A DNA stretch of 64,000 bases, from assembly GCA_037903355.1 (NCBI GenBank), contig JBAJFE010000047.1:1302001-1366000 (forward strand), given 5' to 3'. This document shows, one piece after another, positions 13,301-25,320 of the stretch (positions are counted from its first letter, which is position 1; every line of letters begins with the position of its first letter). A program made the translations under genes and the position numbers. This DNA comes from Trichuris trichiura. Taxonomy: Eukaryota > Nematoda > Enoplea > Trichinellida > Trichuridae. The notes beneath the pieces are model-generated. The model saw only the letters and a list, made by a program, of their open reading frames with translations, was not told the DNA's origin and made no database searches.

Positions 13301-16300
13301 TAAAGCCAACAATATCGCTAAAGTAAATCGTTGTTGAGTTGTATACTTTGGGTGGCACGCTGACTGATGTTATTAGCCGTGTAGCCAAATCTGGAGGAAA
13401 CAGATGATACAGAAATCCTTGCGTTTCCACCATTTCATTGAACAATGCCGAGTGGCGTTTCTGCACGGTGCGATGAAGATGACGAGTCAGTAGTAGCAAT
13501 CTGTGATAGATATTTCCAATGTTCCAACGAAGATTGCAACCACCGACCTCAGCAGCAAAAGCTTCAGCAATTCTTTGAAATGTTGGTCTTTCGCTTGGTA
13601 TCTCGAGCCAGCAACGAATCATAAGTTCCACTAAGGTGCGATGCTTTGCCTCAAGTTTATCGGCATACGGACGGAACGGAGCCGGCCTGCGCCTTTGTTT
13701 AACTAAGTTCACAATGGCGCGAGCTCTTTCGCGAGACCTATGACCCAGTCTTTGCTCAGGCAATTGATCCGGTTGAACGTAAAAGGGACCATGTTGGTAG
13801 AAGATTTCCTAAATCCAAAATTCAAATTTTTAGCTCAGTAAAAAGCTTTAAACAAATACAGCTGTAAATAAATACTCAATGAAATGACGCTAAGGAAATT
13901 TCAGAATGTCGAGCGCAGAACGCTTGTTCGTTTGCCAATCTGTCAGTGCATGCGCGCTGGAGAAAGGTCTGTTAAAGACTAAGGGAACTAATAATATTTT
14001 AAAAAGTTCTTATTAGGACGACTCCCGGTATAGTCAAAATTCTGAATCCCGGAAAGGACGAAAACGCATTGTAAAGTCGTGTTGTAGCAGTTCTGCATCT
14101 ACAGCTGCTAAGTATGAGACACATTCGTACCCTAAAAGTGTTTTCGTGTGGGACAGCCCAACTTGCCTTAACCAATCAGATGTTGCTAACAACCCGTTGT
14201 CATTCTGCCCGCTCAGCTAGAACTGAGCCAAAATCCATACATACATATGCAGTATGCAAGTATACCATATAGGGGTGTGTAGCTATGGTGACTGAATGTT
14301 CTACGCCAACATGGCTTTTGACTCTGAGTTAGAATCGGGGACATAACCTAGCTTGTGCAGATCTCTTATTGGCTACAAAGACGTTGTTATGTTTCAGACC
14401 CATGCCTACTTAGCAGAACTGTTACAAGACGATCCGCTGTAATGTATTTTTGACCCATTCGGGAATTTTGAAGAAAAAAGGCAAAACCGAAATCATTTTA
14501 CCTGCATGATGATTGAAAAGCTGTAAACGTCAGCTTTGTCCATAGCTTGGTTTTCAGAACCGCAACGGAGAATTTCTGGCGCAATCCATAATTGGGCAAT
14601 GGCATCACTTTCATCTACCATTGTAGGCAAGTCGCAGAACTGGGCGAGGCATTGAAAATCAGTAAGAGAAATCTTTACTCGCATGTGCAAATCGAAGTAG
14701 CAGCTACTAGTCGACAAAGAGCCGTGATATCCAATTCCTTTCATATGAATAAATTCCATTCCGTGAGCTAAATCGTGAAGCACTACTAGTTTGAAAGGCC
14801 AATCCCATCGAACGTTGATTACGTCTAAAAATTCCCTTAGACACGCTCGTCCAGCTCCTTCAAAGACGGCAACGTACAGGCGCCTGTCTAGCATGGATCC
14901 AATCAGCTTTTGAACATTCGGATGATCCAGTCCAGCCCGAATCGCTTCCATTCTTTCTAACAATTCTCTTCTCGATGTTCCATCCTGCATTTTGAATGCC
15001 CTCAAACCTACAGGAGAGCCGTGCAAATAGCACGGCAACAAAGCGGGGTTGTGGAAGAAGCATTGCACTAACAACTGGCGCCTCAGCTTAGTGGCACCCT
15101 CAGGATAGTCGCTCCAAATGACTGCATTTCTTTTCACTATTCTTGAAACGGATCTTACGAAATCTTCCATTAGAATAAAGTTGCTTGGCTTGTAGACTTT
15201 TAAGAACGTCCCAGCGCATCGCTGTTGCATTGCGTCTGGACTGGTGGATTGTCTAAAACGTCTTCTTCGACTATACTGGAATATTAGTGCTATCGTAAGG
15301 AGAACGAGCATAATTATGCCCATTTTGACAACCCATCGTTTCGACTCAACTTTAGGAAGAAAGAAAACAGTATCGTTGATTGAGGGAACCTCTTGGATGC
15401 TACAGTTTGCACCTGACCTGAAGCTGACATGGCAATAGAACTTTTTTCTTAATGGCCCTTCGCCGTCAGGTGTAAATATGTTGTATACGTTTGCAAATAG
15501 AGCATCTTCAGATGTGATCTCGTGCGTAACATTTTCAATAATCTGATCGAATGCCTTTTCCAAGTAGGTTGCACTTAAGCCAGGTTCCGTTCTGGGAAAC
15601 AAGGAAATCGCTTTCCGCAGTAGAAAGGACCTCTCAGCTAATAATATCAATCGGTAACGAGCCGTTTGAAGGGTTTCATGCTCCTTATGCTTCGTTTCAG
15701 CCATCTTCTCAGCTATAGTTACAAGGCGCTGGCATACGCTGATAAACGGAATTTCAGCGACATCCTTTGAACAGTCATATAGAGCTCGCAGCTGAAACAC
15801 TTGAGTACTACTGTGCACATATTCAGGACCCATTTGCTCATATTTTTCCGGGAAAAAGTTGGCTTTATCTTTCAAGCTGTGCCTGAATTCGTAATCGATG
15901 TATATAAAGTTAATTGCGTTCATAATTCCTTCGAAATAAGAGACTGTTCGACGAAACCACTTGACAAAAGTGTTCATATATCCGCAAACAACGACAACTC
16001 GATTGGTACCGCGAAACTGATTTAAGATGTTGAAGAGATGTCCCCGACCCAGCTTGTTAGCAGAAAGCACTTTAACCACTCGCTGCCTATTCAATGTATT
16101 CCTGTACAAGCCGTCGATGAAGTCGTTGCACCAATCGTTCTTGACAGTGTCGTAAGTATCCCTCATGTGGAGCACGGCTATCTTTGTATCGCTTCCAACG
16201 TAAGCAAGCAGCAGTCTAGCGTAATCCAGAGCGGGTGATTGCAGTGGCAGCACTTCATAAAAAGTCCTGACCATTCTTCTTCGCGGATACCTCAAGGTCA

Positions 16301-16778
16301 AGTAGAATTCATAGAAAAAAGGGCCGTAATATATTTCCGGCTTTAGCAGGCTGATAAGACACATTCTGTATTTGCAACCTGCTGTCGTTCTCAAGCAAAT
16401 TGACAGCCTTGGCAAGCTGCCGTACATGGTCGAAGAGCAGTCAAAGTATTCCAAGTTATCCAGGATTGTATTGTTTAGCGTCTCTAAGAGATACCGAGAA
16501 AACATCTCGTTTGTAGCGGAAAAAGTGCTCTTTGCTTCACCGTCTTTTTTTGACAACTGCTTGCAACTGACATAACAAGCGGAGACAACCGTTCTCTCAG
16601 GCAATGATCGGGAGTGAATTTCGTCACAGTCCTTCACATCTATTTCAGATTGTTGATTTAGTGCATCCAAGTACCGTTGTATAAAAGTCATGAACATTCC
16701 ATTTACATAACCATAAAGTGTATGGAGCGTAAGAGTGAGAATTAAAAGTGATCTTATTTTCATACCGGCTTCCACCAT
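10336..16778 (-). CDS. gcy: Receptor-type guanylyl cyclase with a degenerate cyclase active site
   Basis: This is a single-pass membrane receptor of the guanylyl cyclase family, which normally makes cGMP in response to an extracellular signal. I read three exons: 14502-16778, 13173-13808 and 10336-10830, all joined in phase 0. The order is a signal peptide (MKIRSLLILTL), a long extracellular region, a membrane segment around WVVKMGIIMLVLLTIAL, a kinase-homology domain with no HRD aspartate, a linker helix, and the cyclase domain. Both metal-binding aspartates are present (FSDIVGFT and RIGDAYV). The substrate half is not: the guanine-specifying Glu is Thr, the Cys is Met, and the Asn and Arg needed at the transition state are Glu and Ser (LVEVAQSMEGK). 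The first ATG of the frame is at 16778, two bases after an AG acceptor-like site. The ATG at 16763 would start directly at the signal peptide. The last intron (10831-13172) holds a transposon. Family assignment is secure; loss of activity is inferred. Confidence 0.95.
11693..12892. mobile_element. Non-autonomous pogo/Tigger-type DNA transposon (1.2 kb)
   Basis: The element is exactly bounded by 24-base terminal inverted repeats that match at 22 positions. The left end begins CAGTAAAACCTCCCCAATCC and the right end, read inverted, begins CAGTGAAACCTCCCTAATCC. Both ends are flanked by TA, the target duplication of Tc1/mariner-pogo elements. Sub-terminal motifs of the GGATTANGGAGG kind recur inside both ends. 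No transposase frame remains, so it must have been mobilised by an element elsewhere. It lies in the last intron of the guanylyl cyclase gene. Confidence 0.9.
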
Positions 16779-16829
16779 TTCTGGTAAAATGCATGAAATC
16801 AATTCTTTGCCGTTAGTAACAATATGCAA

Positions 16830-17520
16830 ACGGTTAAATAAACTCTTGCAATTTTAAACACGCGTAATGCCGCCAACTTGACGGAAAAATATTGTGCATC
16901 GACATTTAATGATCAAGGGACTTAATCTTTTATTGAATTCAGGCACGCGTCACTCTGACAGACTACCAGTGTAACGAACTTACCTTATTTAAACGTGCGC
17001 GAGCATGGTCTCGCTGCTCAGTAAACGAAGCATCTGCTGACCTCACGCAAGGCCAGACTCAGTCGAAGGGCGCAAGCTTTAGGTTGCAAACAGTTACTTG
17101 CGGCAAAAAAAGCAAACTGGAAAAATCAAATGACGCGCTATTCAAAAAACAACTCTGCCTGCAAATCATCTACAGTACCTTCGCGTTTAACGAAATATCA
17201 GCAGTACCATACCCTGACTTTATAAAAATTAAGACTACTTTACAGTCCATTTGCGCATGCCCAAAAACAGTTATTTTAAAGCAGTGAACTTTCTGCGACG
17301 TTATTTGTACTGACACTAGCCTGAGAATCAAACTTCATACCTCAAGTAGTAAAGCAACATGTTAAGATGCCAACGGCGACTAGCTCAATGCATCTAGAAA
17401 GAGGTAGCTGTGAAAAAAATATGCACCAAGACGCGGATAGCAGTTCATGTAACATGCTAGACGTTCAATGCTTTTTTCCCGCCAAACTTATCCTCTAAAG
17501 ATCGTAGAACGGCCGTTGAA
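16830..17520. other. Intergenic DNA upstream of the guanylyl cyclase gene
   Basis: No coding frame or repeat was recognised. Being immediately upstream of the cyclase start on its strand, it is the likely promoter region, but I see no clear TATA box or other element. Confidence 0.4.
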
Positions 17521-17524
17521 GTTT

Positions 17525-17995
17525 TCCGCATGGTCTTTCCGTCGCCCCCTGTGCTTTCTCACCGCTCCCCAGGAAGCGATATCGCCTACATTGAGAGCCC
17601 AGGGTTTAGAATAATCAAGTCATACTGTTGTTTTCTGCTTTGATTTTCAAGTACGATAAATTTATACAGCCGTCAGTTGCTATGTAAGCATTAAAATCAC
17701 AAAAAGAAATGTATTTTTAAAGATTGGCTATAGACTCTTGTACGAAGGCGATATTGAATTACACAGCTGCAACATTTTGCTTCATGATTTCGAAATACTG
17801 CTTTTTCAGTAATAAACAGGCTGAAAGCGCAAAACAGTAAATTAAAGTTTACATAAACGTCGCAAACGCGTATACACTTCACGTGAACAACCAAGAAGAA
17901 CCCAATTATTGTCGGATAGACGACGATTTGCACTTTGTCAATTTTCCCAGCGATCATCGTTTATTCGCCGTTAAATTCCTTATATCCTGTCGCGT
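17525..17995 (-). repeat. Outer arm (left) of the palindromic block, with a hAT-like edge
   Basis: This segment is the inverted copy of 32100-32560. Both copies contain an 86-codon open frame beginning MIAGKIDxVQIVVY, at 17697-17957 on minus and 32113-32373 on plus. Substitutions relate the two copies without breaking the frame, but no protein family is recognisable. The outer end, read on minus, contains the GGCGATATCGC...CCTGGGGAGCG sequence seen in hAT-type transposon termini. Homology stops abruptly after CTTATATCCTGTCGCGTA, where a Penelope-like fragment begins. Confidence 0.75.
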
Positions 17996-17999
17996 ACCG

Positions 18000-18490
18000 T
18001 TCGGTGCATGATTTGTACTAAGGACACTCTCAAACAAGAGATCCTTTTAAGACCTGTTGTTTCCAGCATAACAGGTGTTACTTCCAAACTTTGTTTATAT
18101 TTAAAAACAATAATACATCTACCAGTAATAGCATTTTCACACCCGGCCAAATCGTTAATAAATCGAAATCCCAATTTGGACAAAACCGTGAATAGATCGA
18201 AGTATCGAGAACTCAGTATTCAAAAAGGTTGCAACCCTGATTTCGCCAACCATTCCTGATGACTCAGATATGCGATAAGCTAACCACTTTCACAGAACCG
18301 GTCGATAGGGTAAGAGGAGCAGCTACTTCGGATTAAATATAAACGTGCTATGCATAATTCATCTTCAGTTCCCGGCTTTGGTCAGTCTGGCTCACTTGTA
18401 AGTAAACTACAAAATGCCCTACCAACGAATGAATTAGCAATATTAACAGAGAAAAATTCAGAATAATGTAATCCTACATTTCGCAAACGC
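18000..18490 (+). pseudogene. Fragment of a Penelope-like reverse transcriptase and element end
   Basis: The frame at 18008-18259 encodes LRPVVSSITGVTSKLCLYLK, closely resembling the RT motif LRPVVCSVNSVTSQLCVYLK of the element at 38.1 kb. Further on, around 18411-18470, a stretch resembles the terminal sequence of that element (AAATGCCCTACCAACG). It interrupts the outer palindrome arm, so it was probably inserted after the inverted duplication. It is too short and decayed to be functional. Confidence 0.7.
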
Positions 18491-20354
18491 TCTTGTTCCG
18501 TGGTCAGCGACGTGTTTGGGAAAGACTATGTTGAGAAGATGTACTTCCGTGGCTGAAACAGTAGATGTCTGGAACGTCCAAACTTGCCACCAGAAACATG
18601 GAAGAATTATACCTCACTGCTCAACGGAAAGTACAGAACTAACAGTGCAACTGAAGGATGGCAAACCAAGATTCAAAAACTGATGGTTCTGCGTGATTCT
18701 TAGCTTTAGAGGTTCATTGAACTATTAAAAAATGAATAGCAAGAGAATGGACAAACTATCATCAAGTTTGTTAGCTGGGAAAGGTAAATAAAAGCCAATT
18801 TCAATGTCATCCCTAATAAAGGCATTTTTAGATACCAGAAATTGTGAGCAACTGCAGTGAATATAAAAGCCGCCTCATATGGATGGATACCCAATTTAGC
18901 GCGAACGCCTGTATAATTTTGCTCAATATAACGACCGGAAAGAAGAAACTTAAACTAGATACTTGAAAATCGATACTACCAAAAAATGTGAACAAAATTT
19001 GTTAACGCGGTGCTTTTCCTGTGAACATAACTATGACCATAAGTTTCAGCTTTCATGGCCTATGGCAAACTCAGCAAACCAAAAGAAATTAATTAAAACT
19101 AAAAACAAGCTGCAAAGTACGATTAGGACGAATCGTGAACGCTGAAACAATAGACTGACTAACTACCCCTAACGATTGAACGCGACAACAAGTGGGAGAC
19201 AAACCATTAGCAGACAAAGAGCTGAATGAAGGCGGGCGCATGACCACCGCCGTTTTGGTGCTGCTTCTATCACATAAACACCGTCCCTTTGAATTCACTA
19301 CACAGGGTTAAACTTTTAAACTGAAAACGTGGAAGTCTGAATTGACGAAAGCCAGAATGACTTGAAATTTAGAGACAGCTGGAAAGACTGTCGAAGTCAG
19401 GATTTCAACCTTTCCAAATGTTGGCATACCGACGTTTCGGTCTACTTACGATTTTAGCCCAAACAAAAATGACGAAAAAGTTTTCAGCAAGGTCTCAGCG
19501 GATCATTGATTGAAACTATAAAAGCGTATCTTAAACAGATAAAATCCAGTTAGCTAATAAGGCAAGGCGGCAAAAAATAGAGAAGTTCCCAGCTGTGTCA
19601 AATTGTTAATCATGTTTGCTGATTTGCGTATTGGCTATGTTTCAGCTGAGTATAGACGTTTATGCTTCCTTGCTTGAACAGCGGATAAATTTGGCACTTT
19701 TGAGATGTACATGTGGACCCGTAAAAAGCTTAGATAGTTTTTAATAGGAACGCAATCGTAAGGCGCGCTATTCAGATTAGTTTGCAGTAACAGCTAAGCG
19801 AAACCGTACTAAATAAGTGTAAGCGGCAAGCCACTCGGCTTGCTGGCAATGATCAGCAAGAAATGGCAAGGTAAAGTGCGACGTAGGGTAGGGCATCTCA
19901 CGTTAAACAGACAGATGGTGGTGATCCATCAGTGAGTTTGCCGAAGCCAAACTAACTCAAAATAAAGTGAAACATCTCCCATAGGATACAGATAGCATTG
20001 TTCCAAAAGGGACAACTGAAGAGCTTCCGAATTTCCGGTGAGAAAGAGGATCCAACCAGTTCCTTAATTTATATGAATATTTTTAATTAATTTCGAGTAT
20101 CTACTTATGAAGTTATGCTATATCCTAGCACTTTAAGCATTATTTTGCAATGCATTCTGTTTACCGCATAAACAAGAGATGTAACCTCGCAATGCGTTAA
20201 TGGTACTTGCACTTGCATGGAGCAAGCGGAGGTGAAGTATTTCGCGCTCAGTTCTGCTTTGCGACAGCGGCTTGGTTCTGATGACTCTCTGCCTCCGCTC
20301 CTAAATCACATTGCCTTGCGACTATGCCCGCTTCCATCGTAGTAATTTCGCTAT
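18491..20354. other. Unassigned DNA between palindrome shells
   Basis: Only short open frames without recognisable similarity occur here. I found no matching segment in the opposite arm (31.09-32.10 kb), so this part is either an insertion or too diverged to see by eye. Confidence 0.4.
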
Positions 20355-20612
20355 ACTTGGTTGGTGGAAAAGCGTTTATTCCACTGACTCTACTGTCTTT
20401 ACTCTTCGGCTGAGAGGACACTTGTTCAACTTAATCGCAACGAAAAAAACCTCCACTGAATGTGGGCAATTTCAATTTCACTGCAAGTTGAAGTCGGACA
20501 GCAAATTTACCTCCACAGTGATGGGTATGAATGAATGGTAACTACTACTCATGCGTTGTTTCCATTTCCGCATTGCCGATTGATTAGTCATAATCTAGGT
20601 GTAATAAACAAG

Positions 20613-20855
20613 TGCTCATGTGACCACGGCGGTCACGAGGAAGGTCACCGAAGTTAGCCATGGCCAAACTAACCAATCACGAGGCAGGTCACCGAAGTTA
20701 GCCGTGGCCAAACTGACCAATCATTTTACTTTAACAATTAGGAAAGCCGTGGCAAACAGGCTCATGTGACCACGGCAGTCACGAGGAAGGTCACCGAAGT
20801 TAGTCGTGGCCAAACTGACCAATCATTTTACTTCGACAATTAGGGAAGCACGTGG
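20613..20855 (+). repeat. Tandem sub-repeats with an embedded short palindrome
   Basis: Units of about 100-145 bases start at GCTCATGTGACCACGGC and carry the perfect short palindrome TGACCACGGCGGTCA or a variant, AGGTCACCGAAGTTAGCC, and end in a GACAATTAGG-like stretch. One internal part is itself duplicated. The opposite palindrome arm (30630-30835) carries two similar units. The function is unknown; sub-terminal repeats of this kind are common transposase-binding or promoter elements. Confidence 0.7.
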
Positions 20856-20903
20856 CAAGCACACAATTATGCCACGCCCCGCAGTATTTACTCAGAGAAA
20901 AGG

Positions 20904-20911
20904 TATATAAA
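20904..20911 (+). promoter_or_regulatory. TATA box in the left palindrome arm
   Basis: TATATAAA lies just after the tandem sub-repeats and about 30 bases before GGTCAGTGTG, a plausible initiator. The opposite arm keeps TATATAA at 30574-30580 on the minus strand, so the two putative promoters point towards each other, into the block. Confidence 0.45.
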
Positions 20912-21570
20912 GCGGTCATTGCTGGTGGTGGCGGTCAGTGTGAATACAGCGCCTGTGTCGTCCTGTTGCGCCTCTCTCTCCCTCTCCTTCATAGTTCGGT
21001 TTGCCGTGTATTCATCAGGACATCCAATGAATTCTTTTCTAATGAAGCATGGAAGCCAGCTCAGCAATTACACTATGTACATGACGCTCAACCATTTTCC
21101 TTTGCCCATACCTTGGAAACAGAAGCTTATAGTCGACGCTGTACCTGCGATTCATTTCAAGAAATGAATTTACCTTGGTGCTCCGAACTCACCGTTTCTG
21201 AGAAACAACTCAAGATTTTTTTAGCAGTATACTTGCAATTCAGAAAGCGTCTGGGAAAAGTTATGGAATGCTCCATTAAAGCGCTTAACGCTCAGATGTT
21301 GTTTAAAGTGGCCAAAGTTGCAGTGCTGCTCTGTGTGCGGAAAAATATATTGGACCTTACGGAGACCTCAGCTAATTACGTTGTTTGATGAAGATGATTT
21401 GCCAAAGCGTACAACATTTCACGCCACGAAGCGGTGATCTTTCCTCATGAACTCTATTTGACCTCTTTGTAGTACTGAGCAGTTATGATCACATGATGGT
21501 CACATGTTCCTCATGATCACACGTCATAGTGAAGTGTCTTCTCATGTTCACATGATGATCACATGTGAAC

Positions 21571-22440
21571 TGAATTGGATGTCTAGATGACTGGATACAA
21601 AAGAGTTCTCTAAAAAAGGTGCACTGTTGTCTCGGTTTTATTCTCTTCACCAACAGGAGATGCTCTTTGCTTAGATGGCTGTTTTCGACGATTTTGCCTG
21701 GCGTCAAAGAATCTTTGCGAAAGTGAGTACATTATTCCGCGCACTTTGATTATTGGAATTACAACAGAGAAATTCACATTTTCAGCGGTTGACAATGAAG
21801 AAATGCGTGTAGGAAAAAAGAAAAGCTGGTGATAGCAGCTTGCGCATGGCGTACGTATTGTTCAACGCATTTGAGCACAGTTAAACACCGTTATGGTACG
21901 TCATGACAGACACCCAACGGCTTTCGACTGCGACTGTCTTCTTCACTATCGTGATCGCAGCACCGAAACACTGCTGATGCGCAGAACATCGTCGGTCACT
22001 GCACTTTCAACGCAATAATGCTTTATGTTCGTTAAGAAAGTGACTCTTGTCTCCACGTGGTCTATGTTTGATGGCAAGAAAGCCAGTCTGCATCATAACC
22101 GCAGCAAAGATTTGATTGATGAAGTACATGTGTGTATGCTTAAGCTCAGAAGCTTTCCTCGACACTGTGCAGTTACTGCCTACTATGGGCACATGAGTAC
22201 GTGTGCTCAGATTGCTTCCGCGGTGTTGCAAGTGTCACTACATTTTGTACGACAGACGAAGGCGAAATATACGGTTGTGTTGGAGTTTTGCTTTCCCTTG
22301 CTAGCGTTTCTTGTTTCCCGTGTCTGCCTTCAGCATTTCCGTTTCATGGAAACCACTCTGGAAATAGCAAAAACTATGAGATTGGCCTTGTCATCAACAG
22401 TTTGTTGGGCCTAAAATGCTTTACTGTGGATGACTTATCT
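21571..22440. other. Unassigned DNA inside the palindrome
   Basis: There are several short open frames (for example 22025-22414 on plus) but none has a recognisable domain and none is matched in the opposite arm. I see no gene. Confidence 0.35.
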
Positions 22441-22995
22441 CACTGTAAGTGCCAATGTGAAGTTGCAGTTACACACGCTGGAATTCCCTTTGTGATATCC
22501 CGTGCATAATGGAGTTATAGTGCAGTTACACACGCTGGAATTCCCTTTGTGATATCCCGTGCATACTGCAGTTAAAGCGCAGTTACACACGCTGGAATTC
22601 CCTTTGTGATATCCCGTGCATAATGGAGTTATAATGCAGTGACACACACTGGAATTCCCGTTGTGATATTCCGTGCATACTGGAGTTACAGTGAAGTTAT
22701 ACTCGCAATTACACACGTTGGAATTCCCGTTATGATATCCTGTGCATACTGGAATTACAGTGCAGTTACACACGCTGGAATTCCCTTTGTAATATCCCGT
22801 GCATAATGGAGTTATAGTGCAGTTACACACGCTGGAATTATATCCTGTGCATACTGGAGTTACAGCGCAGTTACACACGCTGGAATTCCCGTTGTGATAT
22901 CCCGTGCAAACTGCAGTTACAGTGCCGTTAAACACGCTGGAATTCCCTTTGTGATATCCCGTGCATACTGCAGTTACACACGCTGGAATTACACA
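22441..22995 (-). repeat. 57-bp minisatellite, about ten units, open on minus
   Basis: About ten units of mostly 57 bases share CACACGCTGGAATTCCC and TGATATCCCGTGCA. Because 57 is divisible by three, the minus strand is open through the array (22435-22935, 166 codons). It encodes a 19-residue repeat of the form CTGYHKGNSSVCNC followed by a variable TITPL-like stretch. One unit has a short in-frame insertion and one is truncated. Each unit would carry Asn-Ser-Ser and Asn-Cys-Thr-like sequons and three cysteines. There is no signal peptide or neighbouring exon, so coding is possible but unproven. Confidence 0.85.
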
Positions 22996-23007
22996 CGGAA
23001 TGAACTA

Positions 23008-23400
23008 GATCCAGCAGTGGTTATGCCCTTCTTAAGCGGCAAATCTTCGTGCGATATCCATTTATGTTGGTTGCTTTGCTTGGTATCATTAGTTCTCCAG
23101 GAACGGAGTTATCAGACAAGAGTAGAGTCAGTTTTCCTCTGTTTCTCACTGTAACCCCTGCCAAGAGAGATTGCTAAGTGCATTGGATTACGCATTATGG
23201 CTGTTAAGCCAATCTGGCACTTTCGGCAAGTACTTGTACGAGTGGAAACGTTATGACAAGGACTATTTACTGTTCGGACTGCTTATGCTGGATTCGCAAG
23301 GTTTAGTACTCAGAATTAACTAGTTCCAGCAGTGGTTATATCCGCCTTAAGCAGCATATTTTCGTGCGATATCCATTTATGTTGGTTGCTTTGCGAGGTT
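23008..23400 (+). repeat. Pair of diverged direct repeats of about 80 bases
   Basis: Segments at about 23008-23090 and 23321-23400 share CAGCAGTGGTTAT and GTGCGATATCCATTTATG followed by TTGGTTGCTTTGC. They flank about 230 unrelated bases. This could be an old tandem duplication or the trace of an insertion. Confidence 0.6.
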
Positions 23401-23539
23401 AGGTAAGGGTTGATGTCCAGAATGTAAGATGTGTTGTCAGCAGGCGTTTTGAGTATGCACCTCAAATACATGGAAATAATATGCGGTTGCTAGGTTTTAG
23501 GAGCAAAGTGAGGAGGAAAGAGAGTAACTGCGCTGGTGG

Positions 23540-23720
23540 TAAGACCGTTTTGAACTTAAGGGGGAGGCCAGCTAAGTTAAAGAAAAGCAGGTAAGCTGGA
23601 GGGTGCAGTAGGTTTAGGAAAAGCGGGTAAGGTGGGGGTCCCGTAGGTTAAGCAAAAGAAGGCAAGCTGGGTAAGGTGGGGGTCCGGTAAGTTAAGAAAA
23701 AGCAGGTGTGCAGGTCTGCG
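23540..23720 (+). repeat. Degenerate G-rich, purine-strand tandem repeat
   Basis: A motif of roughly 35-50 bases built from GGTAAGGTGGGGGTCC and GTTAAGNAAAAGNAGG recurs three to four times with drift. The plus strand is strongly purine-rich. I see no coding potential. Confidence 0.55.
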
Positions 23721-23804
23721 GGAAGCTGAAAATTCGAAAGAAAATGATTACAGTAGGTGAAAGAAAAGGACTCTAAAAGGAAAGAAAAAAACCGTGTCCC
23801 AAAA

Positions 23805-25000
23805 GTATGAGGTGGTAATCATTGGCGTAGTGACGGCAACGCTGATTGCTCAACTCTGCGTCAATTCTTACTGGTCAGTTTACTGGTTAATGCCAGTAAT
23901 CCATTCAATCGAAACTGTCTTGTCTCAAGTTCAACGCGAAAACTGATCAGCTGCCTGATAAACGCTTTGTGCAGCACTGCATCAGCTATGTACAACGGAT
24001 CGTATTGAGTAGGCTTATTGGACGTCTATTACAACTGTTGCAGGCAAAACACAGATGAATAGATCGTATAAACGGATAAACATAGCGCATGCAATGAATA
24101 TTAATTGCACTGGCCAAAACGATTAAGCTGAGAATGGTCTTCATCATTCTCTGGCAGTGCATCGTCTTCTGTGTCGTCAAACGGGGTAGAAATGGAGCAC
24201 TTTTAGAAAGACTTCATAACGGTAGACGTCTTTACCTTGCTGCATGCCTTTATTACGAACTGGCACAGCAAATTGACTGATGGTGCTCACATTTAGCCGC
24301 CGGCTGTTTGCCTCTTCTGTCCTTTCGTTATACATTTTTTCCACTGTTCTCGCATTTAGTCTTTAAAGATCTTATTAATGCAAACGTTCAGCGGTTGCAG
24401 AACTGATGTAAGCCCACTGAGGATTACGGCTGTTTTTATTTTATATTTCTTTAAATGTGATTTTATTGTTTCTGCTACGTGAGAATGAGTCCCACACCAG
24501 TATGATTCTGTTGCTGCTATGCCCATGCCGTTTTCTCCAGATGTTGTCAATCCACAATCTCACACCCTGTTGATCTATCCAGCCGTTGTCATGAAAGCGG
24601 ACAAAGGCGCCTCCTTTGGCCTTTATTTCGTCTTAAATATGACCACAGCCTTCAGCTTCATTCCATTAGCTAGGCACGATAGCACCACCGTGAAGCAGGT
24701 ACTTTCATTGCTAGTGCCTTTCACTACAAAATCTTTGTGCCTTTACTATCCATGGTTCTATTGCCAATAATACCGAAAAATGTTGGCGTGTTATCCATAT
24801 TACTGATGTTGCCCAATGGAAACTCATTTCCTCTTGTCAGATTTCTGACATGCCTGGAAATACAATTTCGTGAGATAAAGCAATTTCATTTTTTCTGTAA
24901 AACACCGCTTCGACTTTTACTTATTTGGAGATCGCATGCTACGCGTCTTCAAAAAAGATACATGTAAACTTTATCGCGTGTCGCTGTGTATCGGGCTCTC
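23805..25000 (-). pseudogene. Inverted copy of a pogo-like transposase fragment (inner left arm)
   Basis: The minus strand carries remains of a pogo/Tigger-like DDE transposase. The frame 24356-24550 encodes ETIKSHLKKYKIKTAV and TSVLQPLNVCINK, matching DETIK...LQPLD sequences of the family but broken by frameshifts. The whole segment, including its outer end around 23810-23985, is the inverted partner of 26090-27260. Confidence 0.75.
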
Positions 25001-25059
25001 AGTAGCAACTGAAGAAACCATGTGACTAACGAAGAGTACGTTTCCTTAACGAAGGAATT

Positions 25060-25320
25060 TTTCAGCTTTACTCGGCGCATTCTGCATGCGAGGAATGACG
25101 AGAAGCTAAAAAGCCGGATTCAAGTTGGAAGTCGTCGAGATCGCAAAAGAAAGCAACAATGCACAGGCAGCCAGGAAGTATCACATTACCCGGAAGATGG
25201 TGATAGGTTCGAGGAAACAGGAAGAGGCCCTGAAGGAGGTGTTTAAGAAACAATGCGCAAGGCGCTCAGGCATCCCCTTCTGGTCGGAAATGGATCAGAG
25301 TTTGGCAGAGTGAGTACGAG
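25060..25320 (+). pseudogene. N-terminal helix-turn-helix fragment of a pogo-like transposase
   Basis: The frame at 25125-25313 reads LEVVEIAKESNNAQAARKYH followed by ITRKMVIGSRKQEEALKE, the typical psq/CENP-B-type N-terminal DNA-binding fold of pogo-family transposases. It is not followed by a DDE domain in frame. It lies at the palindrome centre and is therefore present once. Downstream, 25380-25690 resembles the 3' tail of the copy at 26.9-27.1 kb. Confidence 0.7.

Larger units (their letters stand above)
20355..21570 (+). repeat. Middle arm (left) of the palindromic block
   Basis: This segment matches 29910-31088 in inverted orientation at high identity, beginning at ACTTGGTTGGTGGAAAA and running to the CACATGATG motifs near 21560. 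It contains tandem sub-repeats (20613-20855), a TATA box and a 178-codon open frame (20852-21388). The same stretch in the other arm is split between two frames, so I do not call it a gene. The inner part is rich in TGTGATCA-like short palindromes. Confidence 0.85.

Noticed and set aside
20852..21388. 178-codon open frame in the palindrome arm as a gene
   Set aside because: The inverted copy is split between two frames and no family is recognisable, so it is treated as repeat sequence.
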